Position numbers and translations under genes: made by a program. The notes below the pieces were generated by a model. That model was not told the origin of the DNA and did no database searches. It saw only the letters and a program-made list of their open reading frames with translations. Positions 18,298 to 26,731 of a stretch of DNA of 64,000 nt are shown here, one piece after another; positions within the stretch are counted from its first letter, which is position 1, and each line of letters opens with the position of its first letter. The stretch is from Dyella terrae (GTDB lineage Bacteria > Pseudomonadota > Gammaproteobacteria > Xanthomonadales > Rhodanobacteraceae). The stretch is from assembly GCF_004322705.1 (NCBI RefSeq), contig NZ_SIZZ01000002.1, forward strand, positions 248,001 to 312,000. Reading direction: 5' to 3'.

Positions 18298-19380
18298 TCA
18301 AGCGGCGCGTCGCGCGGCCTGGGGTGGCATCCCCGTCCAGCGCTTGAACGCCCGGCGGAACTCGCGCGGGTCGCTGAAACCGATTTCCGAGCCGATCTCG
18401 GCGACGCTGAGCGCGCCGGCCTGGAGCAGTTCCAGGGCGCGTTCGGCGCGGACGCGATCGTGGATCTCGCGGAAAATGCGGCCACTCTCGGCCAGCTTGC
18501 GGCGCAGCGAGCGCTCGCTGAGATTGAGGGTCTTGGCCACGTCCTGCAGGCGCGGCTGGTCGCGCAGCTGGCTGCGCAGCAGGCGTTCGACGGCCGCGAC
18601 GATTTCCTGGTGCGGTTCGCCGCCATCGGGCGTCATTTGCTGGGCGCACAGGGCCAGGGCTTGTTTGGCGGTCAGGGGGTTGTGGCCGGGCAAGAGGCGG
18701 GAAAGCCACTGCGTGTCGATGACCATGCGGCACTGCGCGGCGCCAAAGCGCGCCTCGCAACCGAAGACGTCCTGGTAGTTCCCTGCATAGGCCGGCTCGG
18801 GATAGGCCAGCTCCAGCCGCGTCGGGCGCAGGTCGGCGCTGACCAGTTCGCGCGCGATCATCACGCAGCTGGCGAACAGCTCCTCGCAGAAGAAAGGCAA
18901 CAGTTCGGTATCGCCAAAACGCGGCCAGGCGACCAGGGCGACCTCGCGCTCGCTGAGCGTCTCGATGTTCAGCTCGAGCAGGCAGCCGCAGATCTTGTGA
19001 TGCGCGATGCCCGCCATCATGGCTTCGCCCAGCGTACGCGAGGTCATCATCGCCAGGCCCAGCAGGCCGAAGCCGCCAATGGTGCCTTCGCTGCCGATGC
19101 GCAGGCCCGCGCCCGGCACGCTCAGCGCCTGCAGTGCGCGACGCACGAAGACGCTGGCCTGGCGATACGACACGCGCAGGGCAGGATCCGCCAGCTGCGC
19201 GCGCGTCAGGGCCAGCCCCGCGAACCACGCGCGACTGTCGATGCCCAGCGCATCGCCCATCTGCATCAGATAGAGCAGTTTGTTGGGCGGGAACTCGGCG
19301 GCGGTGAAACGCGGGTCCTCCGCCAGAGACGGATGGACAGTGGCCGGCGCTGCGCCGACCAGGGCGGCTGGACGTGCCAT
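18298..19380 (-). CDS. AraC/XylS-family transcriptional regulator (arabinose_bd-type N-terminus)
   Basis: Cytoplasmic DNA-binding regulator of 360 residues. The N-terminal ~200 residues fit the PF12625 arabinose-binding-like sensor domain found in the OruR/ArgR-type AraC proteins. The C-terminal ~95 residues contain two helix-turn-helix motifs (LQDVAKTLNLSERSLRRKLA and VAEIGSEIGFSDPREFRRAF). The start at 19380 (MARPAALVG) is chosen by domain layout; ATG 19404 is also in frame, and neither has a clear ribosome site. It lies immediately upstream of the beta-helix/diheme operon and is divergent from the PAP2 phosphatase gene, so either may be its target. The inducer is unknown. Confidence 0.9.
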   Translation of the reverse strand: MARPAALVGAAPATVHPSLAEDPRFTAAEFPPNKLLYLMQMGDALGIDSRAWFAGLALTRAQLADPALRVSYRQASVFVRRALQALSVPGAGLRIGSEGTIGGFGLLGLAMMTSRTLGEAMMAGIAHHKICGCLLELNIETLSEREVALVAWPRFGDTELLPFFCEELFASCVMIARELVSADLRPTRLELAYPEPAYAGNYQDVFGCEARFGAAQCRMVIDTQWLSRLLPGHNPLTAKQALALCAQQMTPDGGEPHQEIVAAVERLLRSQLRDQPRLQDVAKTLNLSERSLRRKLAESGRIFREIHDRVRAERALELLQAGALSVAEIGSEIGFSDPREFRRAFKRWTGMPPQAARRAA

Positions 19381-19596
19381 CGTGTGTTGAACCCCTGGAA
19401 ACATGCCGGCCACGGCCGGCGACAAGGGGACTTCTATAGCACGCGAGCGCGGGGGCCTGCTTTCGCGTTGCACCATCGGCGCCAGCGGGGTGCGTCTCGT
19501 CCGCGCCGCGATTCACTGCCACGCGTATGACGTTTGGCAGTTTGCCTCGCGGGACCGATGCGGGTTACATCAACCGTTTGCTTGGGAGGAAACGGC

Positions 19597-20418
19597 ATGA
19601 CGCACGCACGCGCAACGATACGAACCATGGGCCTGGGCCTGTGTGTGCTGGCACTGGGCGCGTGCACGGCGACGAGCCCCAAGCCAGCCGAGACGACGCA
19701 GAACGGCCGGCCGCCAGGTTATCTGGCTGAACCCACGCAGTTGACCATGGCCGAGGTGCTGCCAGCGGCTCCGCAGGCAGGCTCGGTGCGTTACGAGGCC
19801 GATCGCGAGGTGTTCCGCCAGACGCGCAAGCTCGAAGGCTCGCCGCGCTGGGCGTTGGCCACCAGCGATGTGAAGACCGATATCCCGGACATGCTGCAGG
19901 ACTTCAGCTGCTCCGTGGGCGTGTCGCTCGACAGCGCGCGCTTGCCCAGACTCACGCAGGTACTGAAGCGCGTGGAAGTCGATACGGACCGCATTACCGG
20001 CCCGGCGAAGAAGACCAACCAGCGCCTGCGTCCGTTCCTGATCGACGAAGGCAACATCTGCCAGGCCAAGGATCGTCTGAAGAACAGCTTCGACTATCCG
20101 TCGGGCCATTCCACCTGGGGCTGGACCGTGGGCACCGTGTTGTCGGAGCTGGCGCCTGATCGCATCACGCCGATCATGCTGCGCGCACGCAGTTACGCCG
20201 AAAGCCGCGTGGTGTGCGGTGCGCACAATCTCAGCGCCATTCAGATGGGCATGTTGAATGGCGCGACCATCATGATGCGCGTGCAGATGGAGCCGGCGTA
20301 TCAGGCGGACATTGCGGCGGCGAAGAAGGAGCTCGATGCGGTGCGTGCGTCGTCGGCGCCGATGCCGGAAGGGCAGTGCAAGGCGGAGCGGGCGTTGATT
20401 ACGCCGGTACCGTACTGA
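19597..20418 (+). CDS. PAP2-type (class A acid phosphatase-like) lipoprotein phosphatase
   Basis: Exported phosphatase of the PAP2/vanadium-haloperoxidase superfamily, closest to bacterial class A non-specific acid phosphatases (PhoN type). The signal peptide ends in LGAC (C23), which predicts a lipoprotein. The three catalytic blocks are complete: KKTNQRLRP, YPSGHSTWGW (H171) and SRVVCGAH (H210). GGGAGGA precedes ATG 19597. The length of 273 residues is normal. It diverges from the AraC regulator, which could control it. The substrate (nucleotides, sugar phosphates or lipid phosphates) cannot be deduced. Confidence 0.92.
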   Translation: MTHARATIRTMGLGLCVLALGACTATSPKPAETTQNGRPPGYLAEPTQLTMAEVLPAAPQAGSVRYEADREVFRQTRKLEGSPRWALATSDVKTDIPDMLQDFSCSVGVSLDSARLPRLTQVLKRVEVDTDRITGPAKKTNQRLRPFLIDEGNICQAKDRLKNSFDYPSGHSTWGWTVGTVLSELAPDRITPIMLRARSYAESRVVCGAHNLSAIQMGMLNGATIMMRVQMEPAYQADIAAAKKELDAVRASSAPMPEGQCKAERALITPVPY

Positions 20419-20574
20419 TGTAGGAATGACAGCGCGTGGCGACAACCTGGTGTGATCGCCACTGGGCTTCTGCCTGCGTTTAAAGAGAGGGTGGGAGTAA
20501 AGGTCGCCACCCCATCCATGCCATCCCGGAGCCCGGCGGGGACCTTCGCCTGTCGCCTCACACTCCCCATCTTC

Positions 20575-20908
20575 GTCATGCTTGCGCAGGCAGACACCCA
20601 GTGGCGACCACACACGGTTGTCGCCTCACCCTCTCACGTCGTCATGCCGGCGAAAGCCGGCATCCAGGGGCGATCACGCTCATCTGTGCGATACCGCGAC
20701 CGGGCCGCTTACGCAGCGGGCGTTTCGACCGACTGCCGTCGGTCGAGTCACTTTTCTTTTGCTGGCCCAAAATAAAAGTAACCCAAAGAAAATGGCCTAA
20801 GAGCCCGGGGGTGCGCTTGCGTTAGATACGTGTCTCACGGGACACGCAGGCTCAAGTGATCACCGGTGAGGCCAACTAACGTCCGACCGTTGGCTATCCG
20901 CCCCACCG
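20575..20908. repeat. Copy A of a ~330-bp duplicated intergenic module
   Basis: It begins at GTCATGCTTGCGCAGGCAG and ends near GCTATCCGCC. Inside are a GCAGGC half-palindrome, the ATGCCGGC-GAAA-GCCGGCAT hairpin (20644-20663) and a CTTTTCTTTT/AAAATAAAAG inverted repeat with one mismatch. Copy B repeats it 441 bases downstream with scattered substitutions. Confidence 0.9.
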
Positions 20909-21015
20909 CCGAAAGCGGGGTTGGGGGGCGACCCAACATCGGTCCGGAAGGGATGGGCGCAGCGAATAATCCAGGGGCGACCACGCACAGTTTCACTGCA
21001 AGCTCCAAAAACACC

Positions 21016-21346
21016 GTCATGCCTGCGCAGGCAGGCACCCAGTGGCGACCACACACGGTTGTCGCCTCACCCTCTCACGTCGTCATGCCGGCGAAAGCCG
21101 GCATCCAGGGGCGATCACGCTCATCTGTGCGATACCGCGACCGGGCCGCTTACGCAGCGGGCGTTTCGACCGGCTGCCGCCGGCCGAGTCACTTTTCTTT
21201 TGCTTGCCCAAAAGAAAAGTAACCCAAAGAAAATGGCATGAGAGCGGTGTGCGCTCACGTTAGATACGTGTCTCACGGGACACGCGGTCTCAAGTGATTA
21301 CCGGTGAGGCCAACTAACGTCCGACTGTTTGCTATCCGCCCACCGC
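21016..21346. repeat. Copy B of the ~330-bp duplicated intergenic module
   Basis: Nearly identical to copy A from GTCATGCCTGCGCAGGCAG to GCTATCCGCC. In this copy the inverted repeat ACTTTTCTTTT / AAAAGAAAAGT is perfect (11-base arms, loop GCTTGCCC), and the ATGCCGGC hairpin is at 21085-21104. The two copies differ mainly in the GACTGCCGTCGG / GGCTGCCGCCGG segment, where paired changes keep the symmetry. Confidence 0.9.
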
Positions 21347-21424
21347 AATGGCTCTCGCGCACAATCCCGCGCCGTCGTCCATGGGCGACCACGCACGTTT
21401 TCACGGCATATCCCAAGAATGCCG

Positions 21425-21530
21425 TCTTGCCTGCGAAGGCAGGCACCCAGTGGCGATCACACTCGATGACCGTCTCATCCTCTCCACCCTGCCGTCATGC
21501 CGGCGAAGGCCGGCATCCAGTGGCCGCGAC
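21425..21530. repeat. Third, degenerate pair of extragenic palindromes
   Basis: TGCCTGC-GAAG-GCAGGCA (21428-21445) followed by CCAGTGGCGATCAC, then ATGCCGGC-GAAG-GCCGGCAT (21497-21516) followed by CCAGTGG. This is the same two-hairpin order as in modules A and B, without the rest of the module. Confidence 0.8.
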
Positions 21531-21667
21531 GTTTATCGGTGCGATACCCCACCTGACCTGCTCGTTACGGCAGAGGTTTCAACCATGTCCTGACATACCT
21601 GTCGCCACGTCTTCGGTCCATACGCCTGCGCAGAAGTGACGAAACTTTCCACGTGCACAAAAAAAGA

Positions 21668-21688
21668 AACCGCGCCATGAGCGCGGTT
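21668..21688 (-). terminator. Intrinsic terminator of putA
   Basis: AACCGCGC (21668-21675) and GCGCGGTT (21681-21688) with a five-base loop, flanked by A-rich sequence on the left, which reads as a T tract on the minus strand after putA. Confidence 0.88.
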
Positions 21689-21729
21689 CCTTTTTTCCAA
21701 TCGGTTTTTTTTCCAACCGACCTTGCGAA

Positions 21730-24700
21730 TTACTCGCCGATCGTCAGCAGGCTCGCGTTGCCACCGGCAGCCGTCGTATTGATGGTGAGCGTGCGCTCGC
21801 CGGCAAAACGGAACAGGTAGTGCGGGCCGCCGGCCTTCGGGCCGGTGCCGGAGAGGCCTTCGCCGCCGAACGGCTGCACGCCGACCACGGCGCCGATCTG
21901 GTTGCGGTTGACGTAGCAGTTGCCGACGCGGGCGCGGCTTTGGATGAACTCCACCGTGTCGTCGATGCGGCTGTGGATGCCCAGCGTCAGACCGAAACCG
22001 GTAGCGTTGATCTGGTCGACGATCTTGCCCAGTTCATCGGACTTCCAGCGGATCACGTGCAGCACCGGGCCGAAGATTTCGCGCGTCAGCGTGGCGAGCG
22101 ACGGGATTTCGTAGGCGCGCGGCGCGAAGTACGTACCGTTCGCGGCCACGTCGGCGTCGATGGCCACTTCGGCGATCTTCTTCGCTTCCTTGTCCATGCG
22201 CGCGGCATGGTCGACAAGGATCTTCTTCGCGTCTTCGTCGATCACCGGACCGACGTCGGTCGACAGCTGGCCCGGGTCACCGACCTTCAGCTCGGCCATG
22301 GCGCCGGCGAGCATGTCGCAGACCTTGTCGGCGATGTCTTCCTGCACGAACAGCACGCGCGCGGCCGAGCAACGCTGGCCGGCGGACTGGAACGCTGACG
22401 AGATGACGTCCTTGACGATCTGCTCGGGCAGCGCCGAGGAGTCGGCGATCATCGCGTTCTGGCCGCCGGTTTCGGCGATCAGTGCGGCGATCGGCGCGTT
22501 GCGTGCGGCGAGGGCGCGGTTGATCGCCCAGGCGGTTTCGGTCGAGCCGGTGAAGGCCACGCCAGCGATGCGCGGATCGCGCGTGAGGGCGGCACCCACG
22601 GTGGCGCCGTCGCCGGGCAGGAACTGCAGCACGTCAGCCGGCACGCCGGCGTCCTGCAGCAGCTTCACGGCGGCGTAGCCGATCAGGCTGGTCTGCTCGG
22701 CGGGCTTGGCAATAACGGCATTGCCAGCAGCAAGCGCGGCGCTGACCTGGCCGAGGAAGATCGCGAGCGGGAAGTTCCACGGGCTGATGCACACGAACAC
22801 GCCGCGACCGTTGAGGAAGAGCTGGTTGCTCTCGCCGGTCGGGCCCGGGAGCTGTTCCGGATGAGCGAAGTGACGACGCGACATCGTGGCGTAGTAGCGC
22901 AGGAAGTCGGCCGCTTCGCGGATTTCAGCGATCGAGTCGGGCAGGCTCTTACCGGCTTCGCGCACGCACATCGCGATGAATTCGGCGCGGCGGGCTTCGA
23001 GCTGGTCGGCAGCGTGCTCAAGGATGGCGGCGCGGCTGGCGGCCGGCAGGCGATCCCACGCATGCTGCGCAGCGACGGCGTTGCCCAGTGCCTTTTCGAC
23101 CGTGGCGCTGTCGGCAGTGACATAGCTACCCACGACCTGGCGACGATCGGCCGGGTTGGTGACCTGAACAGTCGCGCCGGCGCTGTTGGCGCCCGGAACG
23201 AGTGGGGTCGCGGTCCACGGGCCGGACTTGGCGTTGATGGACTCGGCCAGAGCCTTCAGTTCGTTGTCGTTGGAGAAGTTGACGCCCATGGAATTCTTCC
23301 GAAGTTCACCGTAGAGATTCACCGGCAGCGGAATGCGCGGGTGGGGGATGGAGGCAAAAGCACGCACGGTCTCGCACGGATCGGCGACCAGTTCGCGCAC
23401 CGGCAGCGATTCGTCGACCACGCGGTTGACGAAGCTGGTATTGGCGCCGTTCTCAAGCAGACGACGCACGAGGTACGGCAGCAGGTCTTCATGCGTACCG
23501 ACCGGCGCGTAAACGCGGCACGGAACGTTGAGGTTCTGCGGGCCGATCACTTCGGCGTACAGATCGGTGCCCATGCCGTGCAGGCGCTGGTACTCGTACG
23601 GACGACCCTGCGACAGATGATTGATCGCGGCGATCGAATGCGCGTTATGCGTGGCGAACTGCGGGTAGATCAGCTCGATGCCGGCATCGAACAGCTTGCG
23701 TGCGCAGGCCAGGTAGGACACGTCGGTGTTGGGCTTGCGCGTATACACCGGGTAACCGGGCATGCCGTTTTCCTGCGCGCGCTTGACCTCGGCGTCCCAG
23801 TAGGCGCCCTTCACCAGGCGCACGTACCAGCGGCGCTTGGCGGCGCGCGCGGTTTCGATCAGCCAGTCGATGACGAACGGCGTGCGCTTGGAGTACGCCT
23901 GCACCACGATGCCCAGGCCGTTCCAGCCTTCGAGCGACGGATGGGCGAAGACGTCGCCCATGATGTCGAGCGACAGCTCCAGGCGATCGCATTCTTCGGC
24001 GTCGACGGACAGGGCGATGCCCTGCTTCATCGCCAGCTGCGAGAGTTCCAGCAGCTTGGCGGTGAGGTCGCGGCGGGCAATCTCGCGCTTGGCCACTTCG
24101 TAACGCGGATGCAGCGCCGACAGCTTGACCGAGATGGACGGCGCGTCGGTGTGGTTCGCGAACGGGCCGCGTCCGCCGATGGCGGCGATCGCGTTGCGGT
24201 AATCCTGCTGGTAGCGCTCGGCGGTTTCCGAGGTGAGCGCCGATTCGCCCAGCATGTCGTAGGAATAGCGATACATCGCGTATTCCTTCTGTGCGCAGCG
24301 ATCCAGTGCCTCGTTGATGCTGCGGCCCATCACGAACTGATGGCCCATGATGCGCATGGCCTGGCGCACGGCCAGGCGAATCGCCGGTTCACCCGCGCGG
24401 CCCACAAGGCGACGCAGGGCACCGGTGACGTTGTGGCGCGTGTCTTCGGCCAGGTTCACCAGCTTGCCGGTGAGCATCAGGCCCCAGGTGGAGGCGTTGA
24501 CGAAAAGCGATTCGCTCTTGCCGAGATGCTTTTCCCAGTTGGCCTCGCCGAGCTTGTCGCGGATGAGCTTGTCAGCCGTGGACTTGTCGGGAATGCGCAG
24601 CAGGGCTTCGGCGACGCACATCAGCAGCACGCCTTCCTCGCTGGAGAGGTCGTACTGGCGCATGAAGGACTCGACCGCGCTCTGGTCCTTGGCGCGGGCG

Positions 24701-24918
24701 CGCACACGGGTCACCAGGTCGGCGGCCAGGTCGATCACTTTTTCGCGTTCAATGGCGGGCAGCGTGGCCTGAGCGAGCAGGTCGTTGACCGCTTCGGTCT
24801 CGTCGCGCAGCCAGGCGGCAGTAATGCGCGCGCGGGCCGGCTCGGCGCCGGTGGGGATTTCGGGGCTGAGAATGGGCTGGGTCACGGTTGTCAATGGGGT
24901 GGGGGATGCAGAATCCAC
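21730..24918 (-). CDS. putA: Bifunctional proline dehydrogenase / glutamate-semialdehyde dehydrogenase
   Basis: Oxidises proline to glutamate in two steps: FAD-dependent proline dehydrogenase (about residues 80-500, with FVIDWLIETARAAKRRWYVR and YARLVKGAYWD-like motifs) and NAD-dependent P5C dehydrogenase (about 560-1040, with FTGSTETAW and catalytic C850 in SAGQRCSAARV). Its 1062 residues and lack of an N-terminal ribbon-helix-helix mark the shorter PutA type that does not repress its own gene. The start is GTG 24918; no other start is close. It is divergent from the DUF2244/cox operon across 318 bases. Confidence 0.96.
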   Translation of the reverse strand: MDSASPTPLTTVTQPILSPEIPTGAEPARARITAAWLRDETEAVNDLLAQATLPAIEREKVIDLAADLVTRVRARAKDQSAVESFMRQYDLSSEEGVLLMCVAEALLRIPDKSTADKLIRDKLGEANWEKHLGKSESLFVNASTWGLMLTGKLVNLAEDTRHNVTGALRRLVGRAGEPAIRLAVRQAMRIMGHQFVMGRSINEALDRCAQKEYAMYRYSYDMLGESALTSETAERYQQDYRNAIAAIGGRGPFANHTDAPSISVKLSALHPRYEVAKREIARRDLTAKLLELSQLAMKQGIALSVDAEECDRLELSLDIMGDVFAHPSLEGWNGLGIVVQAYSKRTPFVIDWLIETARAAKRRWYVRLVKGAYWDAEVKRAQENGMPGYPVYTRKPNTDVSYLACARKLFDAGIELIYPQFATHNAHSIAAINHLSQGRPYEYQRLHGMGTDLYAEVIGPQNLNVPCRVYAPVGTHEDLLPYLVRRLLENGANTSFVNRVVDESLPVRELVADPCETVRAFASIPHPRIPLPVNLYGELRKNSMGVNFSNDNELKALAESINAKSGPWTATPLVPGANSAGATVQVTNPADRRQVVGSYVTADSATVEKALGNAVAAQHAWDRLPAASRAAILEHAADQLEARRAEFIAMCVREAGKSLPDSIAEIREAADFLRYYATMSRRHFAHPEQLPGPTGESNQLFLNGRGVFVCISPWNFPLAIFLGQVSAALAAGNAVIAKPAEQTSLIGYAAVKLLQDAGVPADVLQFLPGDGATVGAALTRDPRIAGVAFTGSTETAWAINRALAARNAPIAALIAETGGQNAMIADSSALPEQIVKDVISSAFQSAGQRCSAARVLFVQEDIADKVCDMLAGAMAELKVGDPGQLSTDVGPVIDEDAKKILVDHAARMDKEAKKIAEVAIDADVAANGTYFAPRAYEIPSLATLTREIFGPVLHVIRWKSDELGKIVDQINATGFGLTLGIHSRIDDTVEFIQSRARVGNCYVNRNQIGAVVGVQPFGGEGLSGTGPKAGGPHYLFRFAGERTLTINTTAAGGNASLLTIGE

Positions 24919-25236
24919 CGATTGTACGCCCTTGGCGCGTCAGGGGTGAGCCTGCGGGGGATCGGGCCGGACCATGGGGCATGCCGGCGTCGACCGGGCG
25001 TGGGTCGGTCCCGTGCTCCCCGTCGGGTGCCGGAGGGTAGGCCCGAGCCGGGAAGCGTGGTGACGATGTCCGAATCTGCGTTGAGAGCATTCGGAATTTC
25101 TTATTGGACTTGCTTGGGTCCATGCGGAGGCGCACGCGGTCGCAGCACGCTGATTCGCGTCAACGCACTGCGTCATTCTTGCCCGAAGCCTCCCCGCGCC
25201 CTATCATTCGCGGGTTCCAGGCACGCCGGTATACCC
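24919..25236. other. 318-base divergent region between putA and the DUF2244/cox operon
   Basis: No gene is seen. The sequence is GC-rich except around 25075-25110. It should carry the putA promoter on the minus strand and the promoter at 25179-25207 on the plus strand. Confidence 0.5.
25179..25207 (+). promoter_or_regulatory. Candidate sigma70 promoter for the DUF2244-cox operon
   Basis: TTGCCC (25179-25184), 17-base spacer, TATCAT (25202-25207): 4/6 and 5/6 matches to the consensus, 30 bases before ATG 25237. Confidence 0.5.
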
Positions 25237-25722
25237 ATGATCGTGCTTCGACCAGCTGCCGCCGGCCTGCCGTGCGCGACTTTGTGGCTCAAGCCCAATC
25301 GCGCCCTCAGTCGGCGCGATCTGCGTCGACTGATCATGGTTCTGGCGGCTCTGGCGCTGACAACGGCCGGTCTGGGCGCGTGGCAGGGCAATGTATTTGC
25401 CCCACTGTTCGCCCTGGTCGAATCCTCCGCGGTGGCTTTCGCCCTTGGCGTAGCCTGGCGGGCCGGGGACCGCAGCGAGCGCATCACCCTCGACACGTCG
25501 TCGCTGGAGGTGCAATCCCTGCCAGCCCGCCGCAGTGCGCGCTTCCAGCCTTACTGGGTGCGAGTGCAGCTGAAGGAAGGGACCGGACGCCGTCGTCTGC
25601 TGCTGAGCTCGCACGGGCGCGAACTGGAGATCGGGGCATTCCTCAATGAGGGGGAACGCGCCGAGCTGTCAAAGAGACTCATGGTGCTGCTGGCGGAGAT
25701 CAACCACCAGCCGCGCAGGTAG
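25237..25722 (+). CDS. DUF2244 family inner-membrane protein
   Basis: A 161-residue protein with two adjacent hydrophobic segments (about residues 31-72) between a short N-terminus and a C-terminal soluble part. The WVRVQLKEG, LLSSHGRELEIGAFLNEGER pattern is typical of DUF2244. The family is often encoded beside haem-copper oxidase operons, as here (20 bases before coxB), which suggests an accessory role in oxidase assembly or function; none is proven. ATG 25237 lacks a clear ribosome site, but a -10-like TATCAT lies 30 bases upstream, so the leader would be short. Confidence 0.82.
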   Translation: MIVLRPAAAGLPCATLWLKPNRALSRRDLRRLIMVLAALALTTAGLGAWQGNVFAPLFALVESSAVAFALGVAWRAGDRSERITLDTSSLEVQSLPARRSARFQPYWVRVQLKEGTGRRRLLLSSHGRELEIGAFLNEGERAELSKRLMVLLAEINHQPRR

Positions 25723-25742
25723 GTTCAACAAAGGTGCAAGAC

Positions 25743-26678
25743 ATGACATCTGGCGGCATCAGGATCAAGGCATGGGTGGCGATGGCCTGCGCGCTCTTTT
25801 GTGGCGCGGCATGGGCCAATCCCGAACCGGGACAGCTGAACATGACGCGCGGCGTGACCGAATGGTCGTCGGAGCCGTACTTCCTCAACAATGTCGCGCT
25901 TGGCGTTTGCGTGGTCATCGGCGTGCTGGTGTTCGGCGCCATGTTCGTCGCCATGTTCCGCTTCCGTAAGTCGCGCGGTGCCGTGGCCGAAAAGTGGTCG
26001 CACAACACCATGCTGGAAGTGGTCTGGACCACGATTCCGGTCATCATCCTGATCGTGCTGGCCTACCTGGCCACCGGTGGCCTGAAGACCTTCGCCGACA
26101 CCACCGGCTCGCAGATGACCGTCAAGGTCACCGGCTACCAGTGGAAGTGGCGCTATGACTATGTCGACTACCAGGGCAAGGCCGTGGAAAAGGTCGGCTT
26201 CATGTCCAAGCTCGACCGCGAGAGCGACGAAACCCGTCAGCTGAAGTCGGGCATGGACCCGTATGCAGTCAAAGTCGACGGCTACAACACGTATCTGCTG
26301 AACGTGGACGAGCCGCTGGTCGTCCCGACCGACACCAAGATCCGCTTCGTGATCACCGCCGGTGACGTCATCCACTCCTGGTGGGTGCCGGCGCTCGGCT
26401 GGAAGATGGACGCGATCCCGGGCATCGTCAACGCCGCCTGGACCAATATCAAGGAGCCGGGTGTGTACCGCGGCCAGTGCGCCGAACTGTGCGGTCAGGA
26501 CCATGGCTTCATGCCGATCGTGGTCAAGGCCGTGCCGAAGGCTGAGTTCGAGCAGTGGCTCGCTGCCAAGGAGCAGGCTGCCAAGCAGCCGGCCGCTCCG
26601 GCCGCGCCCGCCGCCGCTTCGACCGCAGCTGCGCCGGCCACCGCACAGGTTGCTCCCGCCACGGCCCCCCAGGGTTGA
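25743..26678 (+). CDS. coxB: Cytochrome c oxidase subunit II
   Basis: Carries the CuA centre that accepts electrons from cytochrome c on the periplasmic side. The signal sequence is residues ~1-24; two membrane segments lie at about 47-68 and 91-110. CuA ligands are visible: H211 in VIHSWWVP, and C246, E248, C250, H254 and M257 in CAELCGQDHGFM. A ~38-residue Ala/Pro-rich tail follows the domain, and there is no fused cytochrome c. ATG 25743 is chosen over GTG 25734 because AAAGGTG sits just upstream. It is the first structural oxidase gene of the operon. Confidence 0.95.
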   Translation: MTSGGIRIKAWVAMACALFCGAAWANPEPGQLNMTRGVTEWSSEPYFLNNVALGVCVVIGVLVFGAMFVAMFRFRKSRGAVAEKWSHNTMLEVVWTTIPVIILIVLAYLATGGLKTFADTTGSQMTVKVTGYQWKWRYDYVDYQGKAVEKVGFMSKLDRESDETRQLKSGMDPYAVKVDGYNTYLLNVDEPLVVPTDTKIRFVITAGDVIHSWWVPALGWKMDAIPGIVNAAWTNIKEPGVYRGQCAELCGQDHGFMPIVVKAVPKAEFEQWLAAKEQAAKQPAAPAAPAAASTAAAPATAQVAPATAPQG

Positions 26679-26731
26679 TCCGCTGCTTCCGGCAGTCTCA
26701 CGTTTTTCGCTTTAGGTAGAGGTGCAAGGCC

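Larger units (their letters stand above)
20419..21729. other. 1.3-kb gene-free repeat region between the phosphatase gene and putA
   Basis: No credible gene. Short open frames here encode the recurrent VMPAKAGIQ-type peptides that come from translating palindromic repeats. The region holds a ~330-bp module twice (20575-20908 and 21016-21346), a degenerate third group of palindromes (21425-21530) and the putA terminator. Confidence 0.8.

Noticed and set aside
20452-21263. Several small ORFs with VMPAKAGIQ peptides
   Set aside because: They are translations of the palindromic repeats; the same peptide recurs in each copy because the DNA repeat is duplicated, not because of a protein family.
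20419-21729. A CRISPR array
   Set aside because: The repeats here are long, only two to three copies, palindromic and without regular spacers; no cas gene is in the window.
22861-25722. A 953-codon plus-strand frame
   Set aside because: It lies antisense to most of putA and arises from high-GC codon bias. Only its last part, from ATG 25237, is a real gene (DUF2244).
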